Assembly (NCBI GenBank): GCA_963800325.1
Contig: CAWDAQ010000005.1
Span: 1,116,001 to 1,180,000, forward strand
Length of the DNA stretch: 64,000 nucleotides
Direction of reading: 5' to 3'
Origin: CAWDAQ01 sp963800325
GTDB taxonomy: Bacteria; Actinomycetota; Actinomycetes; Actinomycetales; Dermatophilaceae
The notes beneath the pieces were generated by a model. It searched no databases. It was not told where the DNA came from and saw only the letters and a list, made by a program, of their open reading frames with translations. This document shows positions 28,612 through 37,351 of this stretch, piece by piece. A program made the translations under genes and the position numbers. Position 1 is the first letter of the stretch; each line of letters opens with the position of its first letter.

Positions 28612-30267
28612 GACGGCGAGCGCCGCGGCGCGGCCGGCGACCCGCCCGGAGAGGATGCAGCCCCCGAGGAAGGTGCCCTCCAGCGCCCGGTAGCCGTGCA
28701 TCCCGCCACCCCCGAACCCCGCGACCTCCCCCGCCGCCCACAGACCCGGGACCGGCTCGCCGCCGGCGCCGAGGACCCGCCCGCCGAGGTCGGTCTCGAG
28801 CCCGCCGAGGGTCTTGCGGGTCAGCACCCGGAGCCGGACCGCGACGAGCGGCGCGCTCGCCGGGTCGAGGAAGCGCACGAGCGGGTGGGCGCGGCGGGTG
28901 ATCCGGTCACCGCGGTAGCGGCGCGCGTTGCGGACGGCCATGACCTGGGCGTCCTTGCCGAACGGGCGGTCGACCTCGGCGTCCCGCGCCCGGACCTGCC
29001 GTTCGACGTGCCCGGGATCGAGCAGCGGCCGGTCGGTGAGTGCGTTCATCCGGGCGACGAGGCCGGCGAGCGTGTCGGCCTGGACGAAGTCCTCGCCCCG
29101 GTCGAGGAAGGCCTGGACCGGGCCGGGGACGTCGGCCAGAGGTCTGCGGAGCACCGCCCGGACCGACCGTCCGGTGACGTCCGGGTTCTGCTCGGACCCG
29201 GAGAGGGCGAACTCGGCCCCGAGGACGCCGCGGGGCAGCACGAACCAGGAGTGGTCGTGCCCGGTCGCGCGGAGGTGGGCGAGGGTGGCGAGGGTGTCGA
29301 AGCCGGGGAAGTTCGGCGGCGGCAGCCGGGTGCCGGTGGCGTCGAGCCAGAGCGCGGACGGGCCGGGGAGGATCCGGATGCCGTGCCCGGGCCAGATCGG
29401 GTCGTGGTTGCGCACCCCCTCGACGTAGTGCCACATCCGGTCGCGGCCGATGACCCGGCCGCCCGCGGCCTCGGCGACGGCGAGCCCGCGACCGTCGACG
29501 TGGGCGGGGACCCCGGTGAGCGGGCCCTGCGGCGGCGGTCCCAGCCGCGTGGGCCAGGCGGCGCGGACCAGGTCATGGTCGCCGCCGACCCCGCCGGTGG
29601 TGACGAGGACCGCCTGCCCGGCGAGCTCGACCTCGCCGACCGCCCTCCGGCTCGTCGGCCGTCCCCTCGGGGCGGGGTCGGGTGCGAGGACGGTGCACCG
29701 CACGCCGGTGACCCTCCCGGCGGTCGTGGTCAGCGCGTCGACGCGGTGGCGGAACGCCAGCCGCACCCGCCCGGTGTCGACGTGGGCGCGCACCCGGCGC
29801 TCGAACACCTCGACGACCCCGGGCCCGGTGCCCCACGTGAGGTGGAAGCGGGGGACGCTGTTGCCGTGCCCGGTCGCGGTGCCGTCGCCGCGCTCGGCCC
29901 ACCCCACGACCGGGAACCACCGCATCCCCTGGGCGTGCAGCCAGGCGCGCATCTCCCCCGCGGCGAAGTCGACGTACGCCCGGGCCCAGCGGCGCGGCCA
30001 GTGGTCCTCCGGCCGGTCGAACCCGGCGCTGCCCTCCCAGTCCCGCCAGGCGAGGTCGGCCGAGTCGTGCACCCCGAGGCGCCGCTGCTCGGGGGTGTCG
30101 ACGAGGAACAGCCCGCCGAGCGACCAGTGCGCCTGCCCGCCCAGGCTCGCCTCGCCCTCCTGGTCGAGCAGCAGGACGCTGCGGCCGGCGTCGGCGAGCT
30201 CGGCCGTCGCGACGAGGCCGGCGAGCCCGGCCCCCACGACGACGACGTCGGCGGCGTCGGTGTCCAC
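28606..30267 (-). CDS. FAD-binding dehydrogenase (fumarate reductase / ketosteroid dehydrogenase-like)
   Basis: Flavoprotein of 553 residues. The N-terminal dinucleotide fold has VVVVGAGLAGLVATAELADAGRSVLLLDQEG, and the C-terminus closes the FAD site with LWAAGEVAGFGGGGMHGYRALEGTFLGGCILSGRVAG. The middle contains SLGGQAHWSLGGLFLVDTPEQRRLG and GKDAQVMAVRNARRYRGDRI. It matches the conserved actinobacterial group annotated FAD-binding dehydrogenase, whose substrate is not known. The GTG start at 30265-30267 follows TAGAGT by seven bases. The HAD gene lies 10 bases upstream on the same strand. Confidence 0.9.
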   Translation of the reverse strand: MDTDAADVVVVGAGLAGLVATAELADAGRSVLLLDQEGEASLGGQAHWSLGGLFLVDTPEQRRLGVHDSADLAWRDWEGSAGFDRPEDHWPRRWARAYVDFAAGEMRAWLHAQGMRWFPVVGWAERGDGTATGHGNSVPRFHLTWGTGPGVVEVFERRVRAHVDTGRVRLAFRHRVDALTTTAGRVTGVRCTVLAPDPAPRGRPTSRRAVGEVELAGQAVLVTTGGVGGDHDLVRAAWPTRLGPPPQGPLTGVPAHVDGRGLAVAEAAGGRVIGRDRMWHYVEGVRNHDPIWPGHGIRILPGPSALWLDATGTRLPPPNFPGFDTLATLAHLRATGHDHSWFVLPRGVLGAEFALSGSEQNPDVTGRSVRAVLRRPLADVPGPVQAFLDRGEDFVQADTLAGLVARMNALTDRPLLDPGHVERQVRARDAEVDRPFGKDAQVMAVRNARRYRGDRITRRAHPLVRFLDPASAPLVAVRLRVLTRKTLGGLETDLGGRVLGAGGEPVPGLWAAGEVAGFGGGGMHGYRALEGTFLGGCILSGRVAGRAAALAVG

Positions 30268-30274
30268 CCCGGTG

Positions 30275-30280
30275 ACTCTA
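30275..30280 (-). promoter_or_regulatory. Leaderless -10 element of the FAD dehydrogenase gene
   Basis: Minus-strand TAGAGT, seven bases, then GTG at 30267. It overlaps the TAG stop of the HAD gene (30278-30280). Confidence 0.45.
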
Positions 30281-30979
30281 CCGGCCGGTAACCCCGACGA
30301 GCTCGACGACGGCCCCCGAGTCGCCCACGACGAAGCGGACGTCGGCGAGGGTGTCGACGACGGCGTCGGCGTCCCCGTGCGAGAGCAGCACGTGCCGAGG
30401 GGTCGTCGTCGTCACCGCGAGCGTCGCGCACCCCGCGGACCGGGCGGCGCGCAGGCCCGAGGGGGCGTCCTCGACGACGAGGCACCCCACCGGGTCGGTC
30501 CCGAGCCGCCGGGCGGCCTCGAGGAACGGGTCGGGGGCCGGCTTGCCGCGGGCGACGTCGTCCACCGTGACGACGACCTCCGGCCGGCGCAGCCCCGTGG
30601 CGGCCAGCCGGGCCTCGGCGAGGGGCCGGGTGCACGAGGTGGCGATGGCGACCCGGACGCCGGCTCCCCCGTCGGCGAGCACGTCGATCGCCCGGGCGGC
30701 ACCGGGCAGGGGCTCGATGCCGTCGGTGTCGCCGAGCTCGATGGCGTGGATGCGGGCCTCGGCGGTCTCCCACCGGTGCGGCGGCAGGAGCTGCTCGACG
30801 ATGCCGCGCGCGGGTACGCCGTGCATCCCCTCGAGCCGCTCGCGCGGCACCTGCTCCTCCTCGGCCCACCGGACCCAGCTGCGCTCCACCGCGGGCGTGG
30901 AGTCGATGAGCGTCCCGTCCATGTCGAAGACCACTGCGGCGAAGTCGCGGCCGGCCAGCGGTCCGAGCGAGTGCGGCAT
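30278..30979 (-). CDS. HAD-family phosphatase
   Basis: Small-molecule phosphatase of 233 residues in the beta-phosphoglucomutase-like HAD group. Motif I is VVFDMDGTLIDS (nucleophile Asp), motif II ATSCTRP, motif III lies in GKPAPDPFLEAARRLG and motif IV is LVVEDAPSGLRAARSAG. A helical cap lies between about residues 30 and 90. The likely substrate is a sugar or polyol phosphate, but this is not specific. The ATG at 30977-30979 has no ribosome site and follows TAGGCT by seven bases. Confidence 0.9.
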   Translation of the reverse strand: MPHSLGPLAGRDFAAVVFDMDGTLIDSTPAVERSWVRWAEEEQVPRERLEGMHGVPARGIVEQLLPPHRWETAEARIHAIELGDTDGIEPLPGAARAIDVLADGGAGVRVAIATSCTRPLAEARLAATGLRRPEVVVTVDDVARGKPAPDPFLEAARRLGTDPVGCLVVEDAPSGLRAARSAGCATLAVTTTTPRHVLLSHGDADAVVDTLADVRFVVGDSGAVVELVGVTGR

Positions 30980-30986
30980 GCCGGGA

Positions 30987-30992
30987 AGCCTA
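30987..30992 (-). promoter_or_regulatory. Leaderless -10 element of the HAD phosphatase gene
   Basis: Minus-strand TAGGCT, seven bases (TCCCGGC), then ATG at 30979. The same hexamer precedes the starts at 55313 and 56331. Confidence 0.5.
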
Positions 30993-31051
30993 CGGGGACC
31001 CCCTCGGTGCGGGCGGGACGGGCGGCGTCGGGCGGCCACAGGTGCCCTGCC

Positions 31052-31057
31052 TACGCT
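31052..31057 (+). promoter_or_regulatory. Leaderless -10 element of the DUF998-phosphoesterase gene
   Basis: TACGCT, six bases (GTGCGC), then GTG at 31064. The spacing favours 31064 over the in-frame GTG at 31058. Confidence 0.5.
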
Positions 31058-31063
31058 GTGCGC

Positions 31064-33415
31064 GTGGACCGCCCGGACCCCTCGGACACCCCCGCGACGC
31101 ACGTCAGGCCGCGCCTGGCGGTGCTCTGCGCGCTCGTGGCCCCGGTCTCCCTCGTGCTGGGGTGGACGTGGGCGGCGGCGGCGCAGCCGGGCTCCTTCGA
31201 CGCGACCGAGCAGACGATCAGCGCGCTCGCCGCGGCGGACGCCCCGCACCGGTGGATCATGACGGGCGCGCTGGTCCTCACCGGTGCCGGGCACGTGGTC
31301 ACCGCGCTCGCCCTGTCCGCGGCCCGACGAGCCGGGCGGGCGGTGCTCGCCGCCGGCGGTCTGGCGACGCTCGCCGTCGCGGCGTTCCCGCTGCCCTCGC
31401 GCACGGGCACCGGGGCCGCGCACGCGGTGGCGGCCACGGCCGCGTTCCTCCTGCTCGGGCTGTGGCCGTGGTTCGCCTCCCGCGAGGGCGCGGGCCTCGG
31501 GCTGCGCCCCGTCGTCGCCCGGGCGGCCGCAGCCGCGCTGACCGCGGCGAGCGTCCTCGTCCTCCTGCAGATCCTCCTCGGGGTGGGCGGGGCCGGACTG
31601 ACCGAGCGCGTCCTCGCCGGGTCGGAGGCGACGTGGCCGCTGGTCGTCGCGGTCACCGGGTGGTGGGCCGCAGGGAGGCCGGTCGGCAGCCCCCGGGTCC
31701 GGCACGCGATCGCGGGGGTGGGCCTCGTGCTCGCGGCGGTCGGCGGCGGGGTCACCGCGACCAACCTCGACCCGGCGATCGCCCGCACGCAGTACTACGA
31801 GGCGGCGGTGAGCCTGTCCGCCGGACCCACGTCCCTGTCGCGGCTGCACGCCTCGACGCTGTTCGGGGACATCACCGTCGACTTCTCCGGCTTCGCCCCG
31901 GGGGTCGACGCCCAGCCGCGGGTCCGCGACTCCATCACGACGGCCCTGGCCGAGCCCGGCCTCTCGGTCACCGACCTGCAGCCCTCGACGGCGGACCTCG
32001 ACGCCGCCGTGCGGGGAGCCGCCGCTGACCTGCTGGCCCACTTCGCCGTCGGCGCGCTCGTCGGCGCCCTGCTCGTGCTCGCCCTGTACGTCGTCGTCGG
32101 CCGGCGCCGACCCGGGTGGCGCCACCTCGCCGGGGCCGTCGCGGTCACCCTCGTCGCGAGCGCCGGCGTAGGGGGTGCGGTCGGACTCACCTACCGGGCG
32201 GACCGGCTGCGGACGTTCTCCGCGAGCGGCCTGCTCGGCATGGTCCGGCAGAACGCGAACCTGCTCACCGACGTCGAGGCGCGGGCGAACCAGACCGCGC
32301 CGTACGTGAAGAACCTGCTCGCGCTGTCGTCGGCGCTGCAGCGCAAGTACGCGCCGCAGGACCTGGACCGGGCCACGGCGGCCCGCATCCTGCTCGTCTC
32401 CGACATCCACGGCGCGAACTGGTACCCGATGATGCGCCAGGTCGTCGAGACCGAGGGCGTCGACGCCGTCATCGACTCCGGCGACCTCGTCAACTTCGGC
32501 ACCGTCGAGGAGGCGCGCGCCGCGAAGCTGTTCGCCGGCATCGAGAGTCTCGGCGTGCCCTACCTCTTCGTCCGCGGCAACCACGACGCCACCTCCCCGA
32601 CCGACACCGCCCTGCTGCGGCGGCTGGCCGAGGTGCCCAACGCCACCGTCCTCGACCCGGGTGACGAGGACTACGTCGAGGCGAACGTCGACGGGGTCAG
32701 GATCGCCGGCTTCAACGACCCCAGGTTCTTCGGGGACGACAACACCGACAACGCGGCCAAGCAGGCCCCGGCACGGGCACGGTTCGCCCGGACCTTCGCC
32801 GGGGACGCGCCGGACGTCGTCGTCTCGCACGAGCCGTACGCCGTCGAGGGCGTCGACTTCGGGCAGGTCCGCGTCAACGGCCACATCCACAGCGACGACC
32901 TCGAGGGCAACCGGATCGGGATCGGCACGTTCACCGGCGGCGGCCCGTTCAGCCACTTCATCCAGGGGGCCGCCGGGGAGGAGCAGACCGGGCAGCCCTC
33001 GGCGTTCGACGTGCTCGCCTTCGGCACCGACTGCGGGGTGACGACGCTGACCCGCTACCAGTTCCGGGACGTCGTCGAGGGTTACCCCGCCTACGACGAC
33101 ATCAGCCTCATCAACGGCTCGACGTTCGCCGCCCCGCCCCCCGGGGGTGTCACGGGCCGGGCGGGGCGGGCCGGGGGCCCCGACGGCGGCGGCGCCGGGG
33201 ACGGGTCCGAGCCGGGTGCGGCGGGGACGGGCCGGACCTGCTCCCACACCCGGGGGTTCAGCACCCGCCGGGTGCCCGCGATCCCGGAGCCCGAGCCGTC
33301 GCCCTCCTCGTCGACGGAGTCGCCGACGGGCTCGGCGGCCGACTCGGGCCCGTCCCGGGCGACGGGCTCGCCGGCGCGCGGTGCGTCGGCCCCGCCGTCG
33401 AGGACGTCCCCCTGA
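31064..33415 (+). CDS. DUF998 membrane domain fused to a calcineurin-like metallophosphoesterase
   Basis: Protein of about 783 residues with two parts in one uninterrupted frame. Residues 10-200 form a DUF998-type bundle of membrane helices (RLAVLCALVAPVSLVLGWTW, FDATEQTISALAA, and later helices). From about 205 a second membrane helix opens a metallophosphoesterase with SDIHG (D447), GDLVNFG, GNHD at 505-508, SHEP and GHIH at 606-609, the full set of two-metal ligands. Further helices (about 325-370) lie between the parts, so the catalytic domain is probably outside the membrane. The last 90 or so residues are Gly/Pro/Ser-rich. No stop separates the two parts; in other species I would expect two genes. 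The substrate is unknown. Confidence 0.8.
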   Translation: MDRPDPSDTPATHVRPRLAVLCALVAPVSLVLGWTWAAAAQPGSFDATEQTISALAAADAPHRWIMTGALVLTGAGHVVTALALSAARRAGRAVLAAGGLATLAVAAFPLPSRTGTGAAHAVAATAAFLLLGLWPWFASREGAGLGLRPVVARAAAAALTAASVLVLLQILLGVGGAGLTERVLAGSEATWPLVVAVTGWWAAGRPVGSPRVRHAIAGVGLVLAAVGGGVTATNLDPAIARTQYYEAAVSLSAGPTSLSRLHASTLFGDITVDFSGFAPGVDAQPRVRDSITTALAEPGLSVTDLQPSTADLDAAVRGAAADLLAHFAVGALVGALLVLALYVVVGRRRPGWRHLAGAVAVTLVASAGVGGAVGLTYRADRLRTFSASGLLGMVRQNANLLTDVEARANQTAPYVKNLLALSSALQRKYAPQDLDRATAARILLVSDIHGANWYPMMRQVVETEGVDAVIDSGDLVNFGTVEEARAAKLFAGIESLGVPYLFVRGNHDATSPTDTALLRRLAEVPNATVLDPGDEDYVEANVDGVRIAGFNDPRFFGDDNTDNAAKQAPARARFARTFAGDAPDVVVSHEPYAVEGVDFGQVRVNGHIHSDDLEGNRIGIGTFTGGGPFSHFIQGAAGEEQTGQPSAFDVLAFGTDCGVTTLTRYQFRDVVEGYPAYDDISLINGSTFAAPPPGGVTGRAGRAGGPDGGGAGDGSEPGAAGTGRTCSHTRGFSTRRVPAIPEPEPSPSSSTESPTGSAADSGPSRATGSPARGASAPPSRTSP

Positions 33416-33418
33416 GGC

Positions 33419-35137
33419 TCACCCCCGCAGGTCGGGGAAGTCGTCATCGCGCCACTCCCGGGATCCGCCGGCGGCCTCAACGTGCCGCACGAGCTCCTCC
33501 TCCCGGTCCCGCAGCTCGACGCGCCGGATCTTGCCGGAGATCGTCTTGGGCAGCTCGAAGAACTCGACGCGCCGCACCCGCTGCCACGGCGCGAGGTGGG
33601 TGCGGGCGTACGCGAGGATCGAGCGGGCGGTCTCCTCGTCCGGATCGTGGCCGTCGACGAGCGCGACGTAGGCCTTGGGCACCGCGAGCCGCACCGGGTC
33701 CGGTGCCGGGACGACGGCCGCCTCGGCGACCGCCGGGTGCTCGATGAGCACGGACTCGACCTCGAACGGGCTGATCTTGTAGTCGCTGGCCTTGAACACG
33801 TCGTCGGTGCGGCCGATGTAGGTGATGTACCCGTCGTCGTCGACCGAGGCGACGTCCCCGGTGTGGTACCAGCCTCCGGCCATGGCCTCGTCGTTGCGCT
33901 CGGGGTCCCCCCGGTAGCCGGTCATCAGCGGCAGCGGGCGGCGGGCGAGGTCGAGGCAGATCTCGCCCTCGCCGGTGGTGGACGGCTCGTTCGTCACGGG
34001 GTCGACGAGGACGACGGGGTATCCGGGCAGCGGACGACCCATCGAGCCCGGCTTCACCTCGGACCCGGGGGTGTTGCCGATCGCGGCGGTCATCTCGGTC
34101 TGGCCGTACCCGTCCCGGATGGTCAGGCCCCAGTGCGAGCGGACCTGCTCGATGACCTCGGGGTTGAGCGGCTCCCCGGCGCCGACGACCTCGCGCAGGG
34201 ACCCCGGTCCGTCGGAGAGGTCGGCGTTGATGAGCATCCGCCACACCGTCGGCGGGGCGCAGAACGAGGTGACCTCGAACTGGCGCATGTGCGACAGCAG
34301 CCGGCCCGCGTCGAACCGGGTGAAGTTGTGGACGAAGATCGTCGCCTCCGCGATCCACGGCGCGAAGAACGAGGACCACGCGTGCTTGGCCCACCCGGGC
34401 GAGGAGATGTTGAGGTGGACGTCCCCGGGTCGCAGCCCGAGCCAGTACACCGTCGAGAGGTGGCCCAGCGGGTAGGAGGCCTGGGTGTGCTCGACGAGCT
34501 TCGGCCGCGACGTCGTGCCGGAGGTGAAGTAGAGGAGCAGGGGGTCGGACGGGGCGGTGCCCGGGTGCTCCGTGGGGGGCACGTCGTGAAGGTACGCCTC
34601 GCCGAGGTCGGCCCAGCCCTCGGCGGCCCCGACGCTGATGCGGGTGTAGGCGCCGGGGACGTCGGCGAACTTGCCGGTGTCGGCGGCGCCGACGACCACG
34701 TGCCGGGCCCCGCCCCGGTCGATGCGGTCGGCGAGGTCGGCGGGGCCGGCCGCCGTGGCGGTCGGCATGATGACCGCGCCGAGCTTCATGACCGCGAGCA
34801 TCGTGTCCCACAGCTCGAGCTGGTTGCCGAGCATGAGGATGACCGGGTCACCCTTGCCGACTCCCCGCGCCGCGAGCCACGCGGCCACCCGGTCGGAGCG
34901 GGCCGCCATCGCGTCGAAGCTGACGTCCCGACTCTCGCCGTCCTCCTCGACGATGACGATCGCGGTCGCGTCGTTGCCGCGGGCGATCGCGTCGAACCAG
35001 TCGACCGCCCAGTTGAACCGGTCGGGCAGCTCGGGCCAGGTGAAGGACGCGACCGCCTCCTCGTGGCGTCCCCTCAGCCCCAGCAGGCGGTCCCGGGCGG
35101 TGCGGTAGGTCTCGGTCGCGCGCTGAGGTGTGCTCAC
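33419..35137 (-). CDS. AMP-forming acyl-CoA synthetase
   Basis: Adenylate-forming ligase of 572 residues that should activate a carboxylic acid to its CoA thioester. The P-loop-like YFTSGTTSRPKLVEHTQ, the DGYGQTEMT motif, YHTGDVASVDDDGYITYIGRTDDVFKASDYKISPFEVE and the C-terminal lysine region PKTISGKIRRVELR are all present. The pattern is nearest to medium-chain or acetyl-CoA-synthetase-like members. The GTG start at 35135-35137 overlaps the stop of the sucrase/ferredoxin-like gene (GTGA). It converges with the phosphoesterase gene, with three bases between the stop codons. Confidence 0.92.
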   Translation of the reverse strand: MSTPQRATETYRTARDRLLGLRGRHEEAVASFTWPELPDRFNWAVDWFDAIARGNDATAIVIVEEDGESRDVSFDAMAARSDRVAAWLAARGVGKGDPVILMLGNQLELWDTMLAVMKLGAVIMPTATAAGPADLADRIDRGGARHVVVGAADTGKFADVPGAYTRISVGAAEGWADLGEAYLHDVPPTEHPGTAPSDPLLLYFTSGTTSRPKLVEHTQASYPLGHLSTVYWLGLRPGDVHLNISSPGWAKHAWSSFFAPWIAEATIFVHNFTRFDAGRLLSHMRQFEVTSFCAPPTVWRMLINADLSDGPGSLREVVGAGEPLNPEVIEQVRSHWGLTIRDGYGQTEMTAAIGNTPGSEVKPGSMGRPLPGYPVVLVDPVTNEPSTTGEGEICLDLARRPLPLMTGYRGDPERNDEAMAGGWYHTGDVASVDDDGYITYIGRTDDVFKASDYKISPFEVESVLIEHPAVAEAAVVPAPDPVRLAVPKAYVALVDGHDPDEETARSILAYARTHLAPWQRVRRVEFFELPKTISGKIRRVELRDREEELVRHVEAAGGSREWRDDDFPDLRG

Positions 35138-36075
35138 GTGTCACACCTTGCCGCGCGGACGGGGTCGGCGCCACCCCCGTCCGGCGCCGGGCGCGGGACG
35201 GCGGTGAACTCGGCCGACGGCTTCGGCTCGAGCCCGCCGCAGGTCATCCGCGCCGGCGGTCGCGTCGTCCGGGTGACGTCGAAGGAGGCCGGGTCGCCGG
35301 CCGCGAGGAGGTCGACCCGCCAGGCGCCCCTGCCGCCGGCGTGGCTGCCGGCGACCGCGACGTCGGCGAGCCCGAGGCCGGGGCGGTCGGCGAGGAGGCG
35401 GCCGACGGCGGCCTGGACCGCCGGGGGCCACGTGCTGCGGCCGCGCCAGTGGTCGAGGCGGACGCGGCCGGCGAGGTGGTCGCCGAACACGCCCGGGGCG
35501 TTCGAGACGTCGAGGCGGCCGTACATGTCCCCCTCGGGGAGGACGGCGACGTTGGCCGCGAACCGGTCCCCGCCGAGGTGGGTGGTCTCCCAGACCGCCG
35601 ACCCCCAGTGGTCCTCGAGGACGGCGGCCACGGGGCGTCCCTCGACGGCGCAGCACACGTCCTTGCGGCCGTGGGTGCACACGAGGACGACCGGGGTGGT
35701 GCAGCTGCCGGCCTCGGGGGCGCTGAGGACCCAACGCGCCGCGTCGAGCAGGTCCTCCGGGGTGGACCACGTGCCCCACGAGGCGGCCGAGCGCGTCGAG
35801 TCGACGTAGCCGACGACGCGGGGGCCGTCCTCGTACGGTGGGCTGCGGTGCCGGCGGACCAGCTGGGGGCGCACCCCGCGGGGACCGAGGACCCGCGTGA
35901 GCTCGGTGGCGATCCTGTCCAGGGGCGGGGTGGCCAGCGTCGCGGGCGCCCACGGGCCGCGGTGCTCGACGAGGAACCACCCCCGGGCGGGGACGGCGGA
36001 CCCGAGCAGGGGGTCCTGCCGCGCTCGGGAGAGCACGGAGCAGCGGGGCGCGGGGACGGTGGGCGCGGGGCTCAC
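35134..36075 (-). CDS. Sucrase/ferredoxin-like protein
   Basis: Protein of 313 residues of the Sucrase_ferredox family (PF06999), related to thioredoxin-like [2Fe-2S] ferredoxins. Cluster ligands appear in VLVCTHGRKDVCC, and a downstream HLGGDRFAANVAVLPEGDMYGRL completes the thioredoxin-like half; an early Cys lies in PRCSVLSRARQDPLLGSA. Biochemical roles in the family are poorly known; electron transfer is inferred. The GTG start at 36073-36075 follows TAGCAT by seven bases, a possible internal promoter that overlaps the stop of the JmjC gene ten bases away. It is coupled to the acyl-CoA synthetase by a GTGA overlap. Confidence 0.85.
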   Translation of the reverse strand: MSPAPTVPAPRCSVLSRARQDPLLGSAVPARGWFLVEHRGPWAPATLATPPLDRIATELTRVLGPRGVRPQLVRRHRSPPYEDGPRVVGYVDSTRSAASWGTWSTPEDLLDAARWVLSAPEAGSCTTPVVLVCTHGRKDVCCAVEGRPVAAVLEDHWGSAVWETTHLGGDRFAANVAVLPEGDMYGRLDVSNAPGVFGDHLAGRVRLDHWRGRSTWPPAVQAAVGRLLADRPGLGLADVAVAGSHAGGRGAWRVDLLAAGDPASFDVTRTTRPPARMTCGGLEPKPSAEFTAVPRPAPDGGGADPVRAARCDT

Positions 36076-36082
36076 CCGTTCG

Positions 36083-36088
36083 ATGCTA
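36083..36088 (-). promoter_or_regulatory. Possible internal leaderless promoter before the ferredoxin-like gene
   Basis: Minus-strand TAGCAT, seven bases, then GTG at 36075. It overlaps the TAG stop codon of the JmjC gene, so the row may be one operon with an extra internal start. Confidence 0.4.
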
Positions 36089-37351
36089 GGTCGCCGGACC
36101 GGCGGCCGGCGCGGCGCCCGGGTCGGGCACCGCGACCCCGGCGCGCAGGAGCCGCCCGAGGAGCGCGGTCCCGGCGTCGGCGGCGGTGACCGGCTCCCCG
36201 TCGAGGAGCCGGCGGACGTGGGGCTCGTCGTCGGCGTCGAGCCCGAGGCGGCCGGCGCGGGAGCGCAGCACCGTCTCCCCGGCGGCCTCGTCGCGGTCGA
36301 GCCGGCCCGCGAGGTGGGGACGGGCCCGGACGGCGGGGACGCCGCCCGCAGCGGCACGCAGCTGCGCGAGCGGGTGGACGGGAGCGGGGCGCTGGGCGGC
36401 GCGGTGGCGGCCGGAGAGGGCCGTGGCGACGGCGGCGTCGGGGACGTCCGCGACGGCCTGCAGCAGCGCATCACGGGCGCGCGCCGTGTCGTCGGCAAGA
36501 GCGCGCTCGTCGGTGACGTCGACCCCGAGGGGTAGGGACGCCCGCACGTCGGCGTCCTCCCCGGCCACCTCGAGGGCGGCGTCGAGCAGGGCCCGGACGA
36601 GGTCGTGCCGGGTCCAGGCGTGGACGCCGACAGTGAGGTGGGTGCTCACCCCGCCGAGTGCGGTGGCGGAGTGGAGGTGGCCCCGGGGGAGGTAGAGGCA
36701 GTCCCCGGGGCGCAGCGTCGTCTCGACGAGCGGGTCCTCGGTGGCGGCCGCGGCGACGCGGTCCGCGCGCTCGGTCCAGGGCTGGTCGCGCAGCGGGAGG
36801 TCGTGCACGGGGGCCCGGACCCGCCAGCGCTTCTCCCCGGAGACCTGGAGGACGAAGACGTCGTGGACGTCGTAGTGGTCGCTGAACCCGGTGCTCTGCG
36901 GCGGCGTGACGTAGGCGTTGACCTGCACGGGGTGGCCGAGGTCGGCCGCGAGCGACTGGGAGAACTCCGCGACCGGGGCCCAGGTGCGGTGGAGCGCCTG
37001 GAGGACGATCGTCGCCCCGCCGGCGAAGAGGCGCAGGACCTTGTCGTCGCTGACCTGGTCGGCGATGCCGGCGCCCACCCCGCCGCCGGTGGTGAAGGCC
37101 CGGTCCCCGAGCGTCGTGCCGTCCCGGGCGACCCGGAGGAAGGGGGCCCGCAGGCCGCGGTCGGCGACGAGCTCGTCGACCGCGGCCTCGCCGAAGAGGT
37201 CGCCGAAGTCCCGGGGCAGGTCGGCGGCGCTGCTGAGCAGAGGGGCGCGGCCCCAGTGCTCCCGCGCGAAGCGGTCGGCGTCGACGCCGACGACGCGCGA
37301 CAGGGCCGCGCGCCCCCGGGTGGGGGGCACGCGGCCGGCGTCGCGCGTCAC
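36086..37351 (-). CDS. JmjC/cupin-domain oxygenase (ribosomal-oxygenase-like)
   Basis: Fe(II)/2-oxoglutarate oxygenase-like protein of 421 residues. The N-terminus (VVGVDADRFAREHWGRAPLL) matches the opening of the cupin_4/ROX group. The metal triad is visible as HYD at 159-161 and the distal His in YLPRGHLHSA (H227); VNAYVTPPQSTGFSDHYDVHDVFVLQVSGEKRW is the conserved core. A winged-helix-like C-terminus (about 330-421) follows, as in ROX enzymes. Family members hydroxylate ribosomal proteins, but here the gene directly abuts a DGGA-repeat protein gene, its possible substrate. The start is GTG at 37349-37351, with no base between it and the preceding stop codon. Confidence 0.87.
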   Translation of the reverse strand: MTRDAGRVPPTRGRAALSRVVGVDADRFAREHWGRAPLLSSAADLPRDFGDLFGEAAVDELVADRGLRAPFLRVARDGTTLGDRAFTTGGGVGAGIADQVSDDKVLRLFAGGATIVLQALHRTWAPVAEFSQSLAADLGHPVQVNAYVTPPQSTGFSDHYDVHDVFVLQVSGEKRWRVRAPVHDLPLRDQPWTERADRVAAAATEDPLVETTLRPGDCLYLPRGHLHSATALGGVSTHLTVGVHAWTRHDLVRALLDAALEVAGEDADVRASLPLGVDVTDERALADDTARARDALLQAVADVPDAAVATALSGRHRAAQRPAPVHPLAQLRAAAGGVPAVRARPHLAGRLDRDEAAGETVLRSRAGRLGLDADDEPHVRRLLDGEPVTAADAGTALLGRLLRAGVAVPDPGAAPAAGPAT

